NCBI GenBank assembly: GCA_029783825.1
Contig: JAREIK010008119.1
Coordinates: forward strand, 19,147 to 83,146
Direction of reading: 5' to 3'
DNA length: 64,000 nucleotides
From: Sapria himalayana
Taxonomy: Eukaryota; Streptophyta; Magnoliopsida; Malpighiales; Rafflesiaceae
A program made the position numbers and the translations under genes. Under the pieces are notes generated by a model. It was given only the letters and a program-made list of their open reading frames with translations, searched no databases and was not told the DNA's origin. This document shows positions 1-11,508 of the stretch, piece by piece. Positions within the stretch are counted from its first letter, which is position 1. Each line of letters opens with the position of its first letter.

Positions 1-2430
1 AAAAAATAAGAATATTTAGAAGATTAAGAAGACTAAAAGAATAAGAAGAATTTGAAGAATAAGAAGAATAAGTAGAATAAGAAGAATAAGAAGAATAAAA
101 AGAATAAGAACAATAAAAATAATAAGAAGAAAATAAAAAAAGAAATAGAAGAATAAGTAGAATAAAAAAAAAGAAAAAGATGACTAAGAAGAATAAGCTG
201 AATAAAAATATTAAGAAGAATAAGAAGTATTAGGATAATAGGAAGAATAAGAAGAATTAGGAGAATAAAAAGAATTAGAAGAATAAGAAAAATAAGAACA
301 ATAAGAAGGATAAGAAGAAAAAAATAAAAAGAAAATTAAGAGAATAAGATGTATGAGAAGAACAAGAAGAATAAGAAGAATAAGAAGAATAAGAAGAATA
401 AAAAGATTAAAGAGAAAATAAAGAATAAAAAAATAAAAAGAATAAAAAGAATAAAAAGAATAAAAAGAATAAAAAGAATAAGAATATTATGAAGAATATG
501 AAGAATAAGATGAATAACAAGAATAACATTAAAAAGAAGAATAAGAAGAATAAGAAGAATAAGAAGAATAAGAAAAATAAGAAAAATTAGAAGAATTAGA
601 AGAATATGAAGAATTAGAAGAACAAGAAGAATAAAAAAAATGATAAGAAGAATAACAAGTAAAAATAATAAAGAAGAATAAAATGAATAAGAAGAATAAG
701 ATCAATAAGAAGAATAATAAGAATAAGAAGAATAAGAAAACTAAGAAAAATATGATGATAAAAAAATATGAAAAAAAAAAATAATAAGAAGAATAAGAAC
801 TATAAGAAAAAAAAGAATAAGAAGAATTATAAAAATAATAAGAATAAGATTAATAAGAAGTATAAAAATAATAAGTTATTTAAGAAAAAAAAGAAGAAAA
901 AGAATAATAAAAAAAATTAGAATAAAACGAAAAAGATGATTAAGAGGAATAGGATTAATTAGAAGAATTATAAGAATCAGAAGAATAAGAACCCTAATAA
1001 TAATAATAATAATAAGTAGAATAAGAAAAATAAGAATAAAAAGAATTACAAGAATAAGAAGAATTAGAAGAATTAGAAGAATTAAAAGAATACTAAAAAA
1101 ATAAGAATAAGAAAAATAAAAAGAATAAGAAGAATAAGAAGAATAAAAAGAATAAGAAGAATAAAAAGAATATGAAGTTTATGGACTATAAAAACAATAA
1201 TAACAATAAGAAGAATAAAATGAATAAGAAGAATATGAGGAATATGAAGAATATGAAGAATATGAAGTATAAAATAAAATGAATAATAAGAAGAATAAAA
1301 AGAAAACGAAGAATAAGAAGAATAAAAAGAAAATGAAAAATAAGAAGAAGAAAAAGATTAAAAAGTAAGAATAAGAAGAATAATAAGATTATGAAGAATG
1401 AGATTAATAAGACAAATAAGATGATTAAGTTGAAAAAAAAGAATATGAAAAATAAGAAGAACAAGAAGAAAAAAAAGATTAAGAAGAAGAATGATAAGAA
1501 GAAAAAGTAGAATAATAAATATAAGAAAAATAAAAAAGAATAAAAAGAATAATAATAATAATTAGAAAAAGAAGAAAAACAAGAATAACTTGAATAAGTA
1601 GAATAAGAAGAATATCAAAAATAAGAAAAGTAAGAAGAATAACAAGAATAAGAAGAATAACAAATATAAAAAGAATAAGAAGAATATGAAGAATAAGAAT
1701 AATAAGAATTATACGAATAATAAGAATAATAAGAAGAATAAGAAGCATAAGAAGCATACGAAGAATAAGAAGAAAAAGAAGAATAATAAGAATAATAAAA
1801 ATAAGAATAATAAGAATAAGAATAATATGAATAAGAAGCATAATAAAAATAAGAATAATAAGAATAAGAAGAATAATAAGAAAAAGAAGAAAAAGAAAAA
1901 TTAAAGAATAAGAAGAATAATAAGAATAAGAAGAACTAAAAGAATAAAAAGAATACAAATTTTAAGAAGAATAAAAAGTATAAAAAGATTAAAAAGAAAA
2001 AGAAGTTAAGAAGAAAAAGATGGATAAGTTGAATAACAATAATAACATTAAAAAAAGAATAATAAAAAAAGAAGAATTATAAAAATACGAATAATAATAA
2101 GAATTAGAAGAATACGAAGTTTACAAAGAATAAGAAGGATAAAAAGAGTAATAAGAATAAAATAAAAAATAAAGAATAAAAAGAATAAGAAGAATAAAAA
2201 AGAATAAGAAGAATAAAAAGAATAAGAAATCTAAGAAAAATGAGTTGAATACGAAGAATAAAATAAATACGACTCATAAAAAGAATAAAAAGGATATAAA
2301 GAATAAGAAGAATAAGAAGAATATGAAAAATATGAAGAATACGAAGAATATGAAGAATAAGTAGAATAAGAAGAATAAGAAGAATATGAAGTATAATATA
2401 AATAAGAAGAATAAGTAAAGAGAAGAAGGA
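1..2430 (+). repeat. AG-rich satellite block 1, (GAATAAGAA)n
   Basis: The stretch is a degenerate array of a 9-base unit GAATAAGAA with 6-base and 3-base variants (AATAAG, AATAAA, AAGAAT). On this strand it is almost free of C. The unit length is a multiple of three and the complementary strand has no stop in its common forms, so long spurious Phe/Leu/Ser/Tyr-rich reading frames arise on the minus strand and Lys/Asn-rich ones on the plus strand. These are not genes. The block runs off the left window edge and ends where the 5' UTR of LINE A begins. Irregular landmark stretches (AAGAATAACAT followed by AAAAAGAAG) occur near 520 and again, more diverged, near 2035. Confidence 0.93.
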
Positions 2431-2481
2431 AGATGGATGCTATTCCAGGTTATCTTTTGATTATGTTTTGCTCTCAAGTTG

Positions 2482-2515
2482 TAGAGAGAGAAACACATTT
2501 TTTAGAGAGAGAAAC
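2482..2515 (+). promoter_or_regulatory. Tandem TAGAGAGAGAAAC motif in 5' UTR of LINE A
   Basis: Two copies of TAGAGAGAGAAAC (2482-2494 and 2503-2515) lie 21 bases apart, about 50 bases inside the element and 40 bases before the ORF1 start. The same doubled motif is at the same place in C2 and D, and once in B. LINEs need an internal promoter, and GA-rich elements in plants are bound by BBR/BPC factors. A promoter role is inferred from position and conservation only. Confidence 0.45.
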
Positions 2516-2554
2516 AACAATTTGCATTGAAGAAGAAACCGATTTCAATCTAAA

Positions 2555-3954
2555 ATGGAGTAATTTCATCTATTAAGTGATAAGAAGTCATTTGCTCATC
2601 AAATTAAAAAGACCGCGCCTCAAATTTTGATTCTTTGGAAATTTACTGGGATAAAAACGGAGAACCCTCGATAGAGTTCTCCCCCTCCGATATCGCCATG
2701 CTCCTTGAAGCTCACAAATAAACTGTAGTGGGCAAATTTTTTCATGGGCGACCTCTTATTAAAGATATCAGGGCATTCTTCTCATCATTGAAGCTTAAAG
2801 GTCTTTCCAAAACTAGCATCTTGGATGCTAAACCCATTCTCATTCAACTGTCCACCGAGGAGGACTTCCACAGAAAATGGCTGAAGGTAGTATGGTATAT
2901 TTCGGGCTATCCTATGAGAGCCTTCAGATGGATGCCTTCCTTCACAACCAAACAGGAGTCACCATTACACCCAGTTTGGTTTCTCCTCCCTATGCTGCCT
3001 ATTCACTTCTTTGATAAGCTATCCCTCTATCATATAGCTAGTGCAGTTGGAACCCCTCTTCTCCTTGATGGTGCCACTTCCATGTTATCTAGACCAAGTG
3101 TAGCCCGGCTCTGCATAGAAGTGAACTTACTACAGCACATCGCTCACCGTATATGGATTGGCAGTAAAAATGGGGATGGTTTCTTGCAAGAAGTGATTCC
3201 AGAAAATCTTCCAAGCTACTACTCCTTTTGTAATAAATAGGGGCATTCATGTGAACATTGCTTGGTTAAAAAATTTACAGTAGAAAAATAGAGGTTTGGC
3301 CCTAGAACAGAAACAAGAAATAAGAGGGAAGAATATAGAATTAAACCCCCTCAACATAGTGAACAAAACTGTAATGGTGCTGTTACATGAATGGAAATAG
3401 TGGAATATGCCCCCACTAGGAAAGAAGTTTCTAAAGGGGCTAGAAAAATAAATAATTTAGAGAAAAATTCTAAAAATAACTTAGAGGAAAATGCTAAAAA
3501 TAACTTAGAAGAAGATTCCGAAGGGGCTATAAACCATGAACTAATACTAAAAATAGCTGAAATAAATAAAAGATTTAGGAGAGGTAGATTTGAAACTAGA
3601 AAAAATAGTGCGGGGAGAAGGAAAGGGGTAGAGGAGTTAGGTAATAACTCAGATGATAATTTAGAGGTTAGAAGCTATTTCATGTTAAATAAAAATGAGG
3701 AAGATTCTGATTTTATAAAAGCCACCAAAGATGATTTAGAAATTGATAATTTTGCAAATATAACGGGAGATAGAGATTGGGCCATGGAGGAAATAAAACT
3801 CATCGCATTACAGCTAGTCACGGAATGGAAAAATGAAAAATCAGTAGGTTTTAGTTCAATTAAAAAATCTAGAAACAGGAAAAAATACTTAGATAAAACA
3901 TATGAATCAAAATGCATTACAAGAGCTCGGGCTAAATCCACTTCTAATGTTTAG
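2555..3954 (+). pseudogene. LINE A ORF1 (DUF4283 / CCHC RNA-binding protein), broken
   Basis: This corresponds to the LINE ORF1 product, an RNA-binding protein that packages the element transcript. The start ATG aligns with the MEQKD start of copies D and E, but codon 3 is TAA. An open stretch at 2728-3240 holds the DUF4283 core (KFFHGRPLIKDI, then EEDFHRKWLKVVWYISGYPM and the Pro-rich PVWFLLPMLPIHFF). It ends with a stop inside the zinc-knuckle region, where the spacing of the CCHC residues is also disturbed. A second open stretch (3391-3954) gives the acidic, charged C-terminal half with a short NNLE-type peptide repeat. The final stop overlaps the ORF2 start by 8 bases (3947-3954). Confidence 0.85.
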
Positions 3955-6900
3955 ATTCCTCTACTGGAATGTGAGGGGTATTGCAAACCCCTCCTCAATA
4001 AAAAGAGTTAAAAAATTGATTCAATTTTATAAAACTCCAATTATTATACTTGCCGAACCCATTGTAAATAAGGATAAACTAGAATACTACAAAAAGATTT
4101 TAGGGTTTGATTACTCTTTCTCTAATAAAATAACAAAATCTAGATTTTCTGGAAAAGCTTATTTAATAGAATTATTCTAGAAGATACGAATCAAATTATT
4201 AACTTTTCTTTAGATAATGCCCAAGAGGAGATCATTTTAGTAGTTTATGCCAAATATACTAAAGAAGGTAGAAATGAGCTTTGGAATGATATTCTTAAAA
4301 CTGCTAAAATAAATAAACCATGGATAATAGGAGGAGATTTCAATATTATAAGAAAGGCTAGCGAGAAAAACGGGGGCAACCACCCCCAATAAAAAAGCTA
4401 TCGCTCACTTTAATGATACGATATCAGAGGCTAGTACGATGGAAGCTAGCTTTTCAGGCCCCCAATACACTTGGTGTAATGACTGGAAAGTTAAAGGCAC
4501 CATATGGGCAAGACTGGATAGGATTCTTCATAATGTCAAATGGCTAGAAGCTTATGGCTCCACAGCCGTCAGATATTTAAATAGAATCTGTTCTGACCAG
4601 TATCCACTATTAATTTCCGTAGAAAAAAATAAAATCAAGATTAAGTCGTTTAAAATTTCAGAATGCATGGTCCTTACATCATGATTTCATCAATACAGTT
4701 AAAAATTCATGGATGCAAGAAATAACAGGTAACCCTGTTCAAATCTGGAATAAAAATTAGAAAGGCTAAAAAAGCACTTAATAATATGGAATAGAGACTC
4801 ATTCGGAAATATTAATAAAAATATTATAGAAGCAGAAAAGATAGTTGAAAAAAAGAGTTAGAATACGAAATACTTCAAAATTCAGATAGTAGAAATGAAC
4901 TAAATAAAGCACAGGCTGAGCTAAAATTTAAATTACTAATGGAGAAAGTATTCTGGAAACAAAAAGCTAAAATAAAATGGATAAAAGAAGGGGATAAAAA
5001 TACGAAGTTTTTCCAGAAAACAGTCAAAATCAACACTCAAAAACAAAGAATAAAAGGTATAAAGAATAACCTAAACAAATGGGTAGACACTAACTTAGAA
5101 ATTAAAAACTACCTAGACGAATATTTTGAAAACCAATTTAGAGGAATTACAAATTTGAATGGAGATTATCTCCTAAATAAGATAGATCATAAAATTACCA
5201 ACGAAGAAAATGATACACTTACCAAATTCCCTGATGAAGAAGAACTGAAGTTTATTGTTTTTAGGATTGTCAAAATAGTGCCCAGGGACCTAATGGGTGG
5301 AAAAATGAGTTCTATCAAAACTATTGGACAATCATTTAAAATGACCTCCTATGTGCTATACATTGGATATTCTGTGGTGCAGGAAATAGGCAAGAAATGG
5401 AGCGGCTCATACTTGGTTCTTATTCCTAAAATGGAAAAACCCCATAAAGCCGAAGAATTTAGACCTATCAGCCTGTGTAACTCCATTTATAAAATCTTGA
5501 CTAAGCTACTTCAAAACAGATTAGCTGTAGTATTGCCAAAAATTATCTTTAAAGAACAATCAGGATTTATGAAAAATAGATTACTAATGGAAAATATTTG
5601 TTTAGCTAAAGAAATGATTAGAGAAATAGGATCCAAATCTAGAGGTCATAATGTATTGCTAAAACTAGATCTCTGAAAAGCTTTTGAAAGAATTGAATGG
5701 AAAATTTTATGTTTTGTCATGAGAAAGATGAGTTTTTTTGAAACCTGGACTGACTTGATTTATAGATCCATATCAAGTCCTTGGATTAAAATTCTTGTCA
5801 ATGGAGAACTAGGAAAAGAGATCAAGCTGATGAAAGGATTAAGGCAGGGTGATCCCCTTTCTCCCACCCTTTTTAATATCTACATAGAGCTCCTCATTGT
5901 GAATATAAAAAATAAAATTATCTCAGGAAGTATAAGTCGGTTTAGTCAGCCTATTAATACGCCTTTAGTGGGATGCTTGGCTTATGCTGATGATGTGATC
6001 ATTTTCACAAATGGAAGCTCCAGATCTCTACATAACCTCATGGAATTGCTAAAAATCTTAGAAGAATAAATGGGACAGAAAATTAATAACAAAAAGTGCC
6101 AATTTATGATTGCCAAAAAAGCCCCACGGGGTCTAGGGCATAGAATTAACAAAATAACAAGTTTCACATAGATAAAAGGTGCACTTCAATATCTTGGATG
6201 CCCAAAATACGAAGGAAAATTAAAATCAATATACCTAGATTTCCTACTTGAAAAAATTAAAAATAAAATAGCTGGCTGGAAAGTGGAATCACTTTTTATG
6301 AGTGGTAGAATTGGTTTGATCACTCATGTATTACAAAGCGTAGTCATGTAGAATCTGATGATTATTCACCTTCCAGTGTCGTATAAAAAAAGAACAGAGA
6401 AGGAATTGGCCCATTTCTTATGGGGTTCAAAAAGTGGCAAAAGAAAGTTACATTTGAAAAAATGGAAAGACCTTTGCTACCCCTTACGGGAAACAGGCCT
6501 CGACTTTACTGATTTAAATGATCTAGCTAAAGCGTGGGCGTGCAAAAGATGGTGGAGGCTCAAAGAAAAAAATAACCTATGGTCTGAATATATGAGAGCT
6601 AAATATTGTATAGAGGATGATATAAATAGGATTAGAAATAAGAACAAAGCATCACAAATTTGGATTCAAATGCTCAATCAAAGGGAATTAGTGGAAAAAC
6701 ATTCTAAATTCACTAAAAATGGTTGGAAATGGACTTTGAGTGCAGATGGAATATTCTCACTTAAAACCATTAAAGAAAAAGTTAGAAGTAGAAAGGAAAT
6801 CCAACCTTTATTAAAATGGAGATGGGATAATGATAATAGTCAAAAAATAAAAATTAATACATGGAAAGTTCTTTCAAATATTATTACTATAGATGAAAAC

Positions 6901-7766
6901 ATAAAAACAAAAGGCATACAACTTGCCTCGAGATGTGAATATTGTTTGCAAAAACTAGAATCGCTTGATCATCTGTTTTCCCAAGGTAATATAGCCATGG
7001 AAATCTGGAGGAGACTAGAATCTGAAATGGGATTAAAACATGCCATGTATTCCTCTTAGAAATAGATTAAATAAATGGAGTAATGTGCATTTTCAGCATA
7101 GCTCACAGAAATGGCTCACAGAAATGGCTTAGAAAAACCGCCTTGGAATCCCCCCCCCCCCCACTTGCATTTTAAAGCCCTCTTCTAGATATTCACACTC
7201 TAAAATTCTGTAATCTCACGGTGTCCAAAATAAAGCCACTAAAAGTTATACGAGTTAAATGGGAAAAACCAGAAAAAGACAGATTAGCCCTAAACACCAA
7301 TGGTAGCTTTGACAGGAACATAAGCCTAGCTGGTGGAGGAGATGCCATAAGGGACTCTTGTGATCATTTAATATTTGCCTACTTAGGCCCCAATAATGCA
7401 TCAACTGCCCTCCACGCAGAAATATTAGCATTAAGGGATGGACTTAGAATATGTTACTCTAAATAGCTAACAAATATAGATATACAAATAGATTCTAAAA
7501 TATTGGTAGATTTAGTGAATAACAAAAGTAGCTTGTGGAAACTTGAAGAGGAGTCAGAGGAAATTAATAAATTAAATATATCCTTAAATGCTTCACCCAT
7601 GCACATATATAGGGAAGCAAATGCCTTAGCAGATAAATTAGCAACATAAAAAAAACTTAAAGAGCCCCATGTATATGATGAAGACTCTTTTCCAGAGAGA
7701 TTTAAAGGTATTATAAAACTAGATAAAAAAGAATTCCCATTCATCCAAATAATCAAAAAAGTTTGA
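3947..7766 (+). pseudogene. LINE A ORF2 (endonuclease-reverse transcriptase-RNase H), broken
   Basis: ORF2 makes the enzyme for target-primed reverse transcription. Visible parts in order: APE-type endonuclease (FLYWNVRGIANPSS, LAEPIV, GGDFNI, TWCNDWKVKGTIWARLDR, and CSDQ where other copies have CSDH); the segment before the polymerase (MEKVFWKQKAKIKWIKEGDKN); reverse transcriptase (FRPISLCNSIYKIL, EQSGFMKNR, GLRQGDPLSPTLFNIY, AYADDVIIF); zinc region (SRCEYC, LDHLFSQG); and RNase H (LNTNGSFDRN, LHAEILALRDGL, IQIDSKILV, YREANALADKLA). At least seven stops or frameshifts interrupt it. The RNase H catalytic Asp of TDGS is Asn here, and a 13-C run (7150-7162) lies in the linker before RNase H. 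Confidence 0.88.
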
Positions 7767-8840
7767 GAGGATATTATAAGATTTTGTCATCGCTGTGAGT
7801 TTTCAAGTTCTTTTTTCTGATAGCAGCACATGGCAGGTTTCAGATTCGCTCAAGTCTTCCTGGTCCTGAAGGAAGACTTTGAAAAATTGAATAAATACAT
7901 TGTGACTAAATTCTGCATTCCCCCACAAAATTTCATTTCATTGTAGGTTTGGAATTACACTATAGAGAGTAAGAATGGCCTGTATACCTATAGTTTCGGT
8001 TGTTTTGTTTTTTTCTTTTCTATTGTATTTTTCTTAGCAGCAAGGTCAGGTAAAACAAGAGGAAATGACATGCGCACAAGTGTCTCCAGCATTATAGTTT
8101 CTAAGTCTATATGAACTTTGGTCAGATGTGGATATGTTAAACATTTGTATTATAAGCTACTGCAGTGTCTGTGTTATTATTTTAATGTAATTTAGATGTC
8201 CACAAAAGTAGGCTAGGTCGTGTACACTATATAAAGCTGCTGTCCACAAGTGGGATCAACAAAAAGCTGCTATGGAAGTGCTAAAAGCAGAAAGATCCTG
8301 GCTTGAAGGAGAAGAACAATGAAAAAGAAAACCAGCAAAAATGCTGGAGGCTGGAAATTTCTTTGTGTTTGTGGCATGTATGCATGTGAAAGGTTGAGGA
8401 GGATAAATTACATGGGTGTCCGCGGAAGATTTCAAAGATAGCACCATGTTTAATAGAGCCTTGCTACAAATTAAAGTTGCAGCTCTTGATACACAAGCTC
8501 AACAAAGCTGTTGGACAGAGTTATAGGCCCGGCAGGAAGGGAAAGGTAGCTAGTTTGAAGAAAGGGATCGAAGGATAAAGAATCATCTCTCAACTAGCAA
8601 CAAAGTGCAGTCAGCAACAATGCTGAAAATTCCAACAGAAGCTCAAAATTATTCTCTATGTGGATTAGAATCAGCAAATATTTGTCCATGTTTTCTTTAT
8701 GACATTTACAATAACCAATGCTTAGTGTAGGTGAAAAGGGTATAAAGGGTTACGGGTAGCAAGCAAGTAGGTTGTAAAAATGGTATTCCTCCGCCAAAAG
8801 AGAGGGTTATAATTAATAAACACCACTCTTTAAAAAAAAG
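7767..8840 (+). other. LINE A 3' UTR and conserved 3' terminus
   Basis: This is about 1 kb of non-coding sequence after the ORF2 stop. Short open frames here are not conserved with other copies. The last ~100 bases (from about 8735) match the 3' ends of all other 3'-complete copies: a G-rich stretch (AAGGGTTACGGGTAG), TTGTAAAAATGGTATTCCTC, CGCCAAAAGAGAGGG, TTAATAAACACC and an A-rich tail. CCTC and GAGG can pair across CGCCAAAAGA. In stringent-type LINEs such a terminal hairpin is what the reverse transcriptase recognises. The tail then passes into satellite without a break. Confidence 0.75.
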
Positions 8841-10330
8841 AAAAGAGAAGAAGAACAAGAAGAATACTAAGAATAAGAAGAATAAGAACAATAAGAAGAA
8901 TAAAAACTAAAATAAAAATAAGAAGAATAAAAATAATAAGATGGATAAAAAGAATAATAAGAATAAAAAGAATATCGAAAATAACAAGAATAAGAAGAAT
9001 AAAAAAATTATAAGAACAAGAAGAATAATAAAAATAAGATAAATAAAAAGAATAAGAAGATTAAGAAGAAAAAGAAGAATAAAAATAATAATATAAGAGG
9101 AATAAAATGAATTATAAGAATAAGAATAATGAAAAGAATAACAAGAATAAAAAATTAGAAGAATAGAAGAATAATAAGAATAAGAAGAATAAAAAGAATA
9201 AGAATGATAATAAGAAATAAGAAGAATCAAAAAAATAAACAAGTATAAGGAGAAAAATAAAAATTATAATAAAATGAAGGAAAAGAAGAAAAAGATGAAT
9301 AAGAAGAATAAGAAGTAAAGGATAAAAAGAATAATAATTATAAGAAGAATAAGAAAGTAAAGAATAAAAGAATAATAATTATAAGAAGAATAAATAGAAT
9401 AAGAAGAATAAAAAAGAATCAAAAGAATAATAAGAATAAGAGAATAAGAATATTAATTAAATAAGAAGAATAAAAACGAATACGAACAATAAAAAATTAA
9501 AAAGCATAAGAATATTAAGAGAATAAGAAGAATAAGAAGAATAAGAAGAATAAGAAGAATAAGAATAATAAGAAGAATAAGAATAATAAGAATAATAAGA
9601 AGAATAAGAAGAATAAGTAGAAAAACAAAAATTGGTGACCAATAAGAATACGTCGAATTAGAATAATAATAAGAAGTAGAAGAATTAGTAATATTTCAAG
9701 AATAATTAAATGAGAAAGAGAAGAATAATGTAAATAATAATAAGGATAAAAAGAATAAGAAATATAAAATAATATGGAATATAACAAGAATAAGAAGAAT
9801 AAAAAGAATTAGAAGAAAAAGAAGAATAAGAAGAATAAGAACGATAAGAAGAATAATAAAAATAAAATAAAAAAGAAGAATAAGAAGAATAAAAAGAGTA
9901 ATAAGAATAAGAAAAATATAAAGAATAAGAAGAATAAGAAAAAAAGATGAATAGAAGAATTAAAACAATAAAAGATTAAGAAGAATAAGAAGAATAAGAA
10001 GAAAAAGAAGAAAAAGAAGATTAAAAAGACTAACATGAATAAGAAGAATAATAAAAATTAGAAGAATATGAAGAAAAAGAAGAAATACGAATAAAAAGAA
10101 TAAGAAGAAATTTAAAAAAAGAAAAATAAGAAGAATAAAAAGAATAAGATGAATCAGAAGCATAAGTAGAATAAGAAGAATAAAAAAAATAAAAAGAATA
10201 AAAAGAATAAAAAGAATAAAAAGAATAATAATAATAAGAAAAATAATAAGAATAAAAAGAATAAGAAAAATAAAAAAAATATGAATTTAAAAAAAAATAA
10301 GAAGAATAAAAAAATAATAAAAAAAATAAT
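8841..10330 (+). repeat. AG-rich satellite block 2, on the 3' side of LINE A
   Basis: Degenerate (GAATAAGAA)n array that starts directly at the A-rich tail of LINE A and ends abruptly at the complex island. The purine-rich strand is the LINE sense strand. Frames on either strand are repeat artefacts. It was probably continuous with the block at 20429-21719 before the island arrived. Confidence 0.92.
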
Positions 10331-10346
10331 ATTAAGGGCCTAAAGA

Positions 10347-10423
10347 CAATCAGATGCGGATTACTCTACTTCGTAGGGGGATTCAGATGTTGATTCTGAG
10401 GCTAATGCTGCTTCATACCTTAC
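10347..10423 (+). repeat. Left arm of ~77-bp inverted repeat of the island
   Basis: The 77 bases starting CAATCAGATGCGGATTACTC match the reverse complement of 20291-20366 with four mismatches, all transitions, and one 1-base gap. The arm begins about 16 bases inside the island's left edge. Confidence 0.9.
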
Positions 10424-10455
10424 TAGATTCAAAAATGAATCTTGTAAGGTATGAA
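10412..10455. repeat. 20-bp-stem palindrome at inner edge of left inverted repeat
   Basis: TTCATACCTTACTAGATTCA (10412-10431) is followed by AAAA and then by its reverse complement with a single mismatch (10436-10455). It would fold into a hairpin with a 4-base loop. The left half of the stem is partly shared with the inverted-repeat arm; the right end of the island has no equivalent. Confidence 0.85.
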
Positions 10456-10551
10456 TGGTGTGGATCTTGATAATGGAAGGAATAAATTGTGTGGATCCAT
10501 CCTCCCCTTACTAGATTCAAAAAAGAAGGCCCCAGTCGTAATGGAAGGAAT
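10418..10551 (+). repeat. Short interleaved direct repeats next to left arm
   Basis: An 18-base sequence (CCTTACTAGATTCAAAAA) is at 10418-10435 and 10506-10523, and TAATGGAAGGAAT is at 10471-10483 and 10539-10551. The two pairs have different spacing (88 and 68 bases), so this is a rearranged duplication, not a simple tandem repeat. No coding role is visible. Confidence 0.7.
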
Positions 10552-11137
10552 TGATCTATCTTCTACTGCCTCTTCAAGTGGGAGTGATGGCGAGTAGATC
10601 CAAGAAGCCATAAGCCATTTTGCTCTTTTGCTAGCTTTCATGTACATGCGTTACCTCTCCACCTTGCTGTAGGGACCACCAGTAGCAAAGGTGGGTTGTT
10701 TAATTCATACACATCCCTCTTCATAGTTTAGGTATTGATTTAATTATAAATGATTCAAACATATCGGCACCCCACCCCCTTCCCATGCTGCCTGCCTGCA
10801 AACGACAATTGGTACTCCGGGGTTACAAAATAGAATCACCTTGATACTAAACCAAATCATATTTCTTTAACATCGGTAGGTACCCCTAGTCCTCAAAACA
10901 AACTCTGACGTAACCGTATCATTTTCTTATAAATCGTGGAATTCGGTTGTTCATACGCACATCTTTCGCAGCTGTTTTGGTGCGTACTCACTTTGTTGAT
11001 TTATAAGGAGCGATCAGTAATGAGGCCATATCTGTGCTCTCTCCAAAAGTCAGAATGGTCGGGATCCAATGCGGGGCATACGCTCCATGATTACAACGCT
11101 TTAATGCAGTGGTTTCGCGGGCTTGGTTTAGAAGGGC

Positions 11138-11154
11138 CTCCGGCTGGGCCGGAG
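11138..11154. other. Perfect GC-rich hairpin (7-bp stem, 3-base loop)
   Basis: CTCCGGC, TGG, GCCGGAG forms a perfect 7-bp stem with a 3-base loop. The island has a second hairpin of the same geometry at 18041-18057. Such elements are common in organelle intergenic DNA and can act as RNA 3'-end or processing signals. The function here is unknown. Confidence 0.6.
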
Positions 11155-11488
11155 TACCATAACTATCTATATCTATGAATCTGATCATCATTCATGAATT
11201 ATCTACTTCAAAAATCTTGAATCTATCTTTCACCATCCACCATCCTTATTCCTTGTCCTGAGCTTGACTCCATCTTCATCCACGAATGAGACTTCACCCA
11301 TATGTGCATGAGACTTTCCTCTCCTTGAAAGTGAGTTGTCGAACGAGCCCTATCAAGTCAAGTAAAAAGCCAAGCGAACGAGGTGGGTGACAAAGGGAAC
11401 TAGCACTGCACAAAGAGACGTGACTAATGCAATAAAATAATTAGAAACGGTTGTTTTCATCCATGAACACATAGTCACTATTGTAGTC

Positions 11489-11508
11489 CCCGCTAAAGCA
11501 ATTGTGGC
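11489..11508 (-). pseudogene. atp9: Short atp9-like fragment (mitochondrial), tentative
   Basis: On the minus strand the sequence GCCACAATTGCTTTAGCGGG encodes ATIALAG in a 61-codon frame (11353-11538). As I recall it, plant mitochondrial atp9 (ATP synthase subunit c) encodes AATIALAGAAIGIG with almost the same bases here, 19 of 20. Similarity stops within a few bases on both sides, as in chimeric mitochondrial reading frames made from gene scraps. The match is short and rests on memory, so chance is possible. Confidence 0.3.

Larger units (their letters stand above)
2431..8840 (+). mobile_element. LINE A, full-length decayed L1-type retrotransposon with RNase H
   Basis: The element has the complete order of a plant L1 LINE: 5' UTR with a doubled TAGAGAGAG motif, ORF1, ORF2 (endonuclease, reverse transcriptase, zinc region, RNase H), a ~1-kb 3' UTR and the conserved 3' terminus shared with copies B, C2, D, E, G and H. 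Both ORFs carry many stops and frameshifts, so it is an old non-autonomous copy. Satellite lies on both sides and no target-site duplication can be recognised because of it. The 5' end is placed where simple repeat gives way to complex sequence, and the 3' end at the A-rich tail after CACCACTCTTT. Confidence 0.9.

Noticed and set aside
1..2430. CRISPR-like or telomere-like array
   Set aside because: No spacers, unit too short and degenerate, not a telomere unit, and a plant nuclear context.
10936..11178. 80-codon frame with a distinctive tail (SNAGHTLHDYNALMQWFRG)
   Set aside because: Looks protein-like, but I cannot match it to a known mitochondrial or nuclear protein and it has no supporting context; worth a database search.
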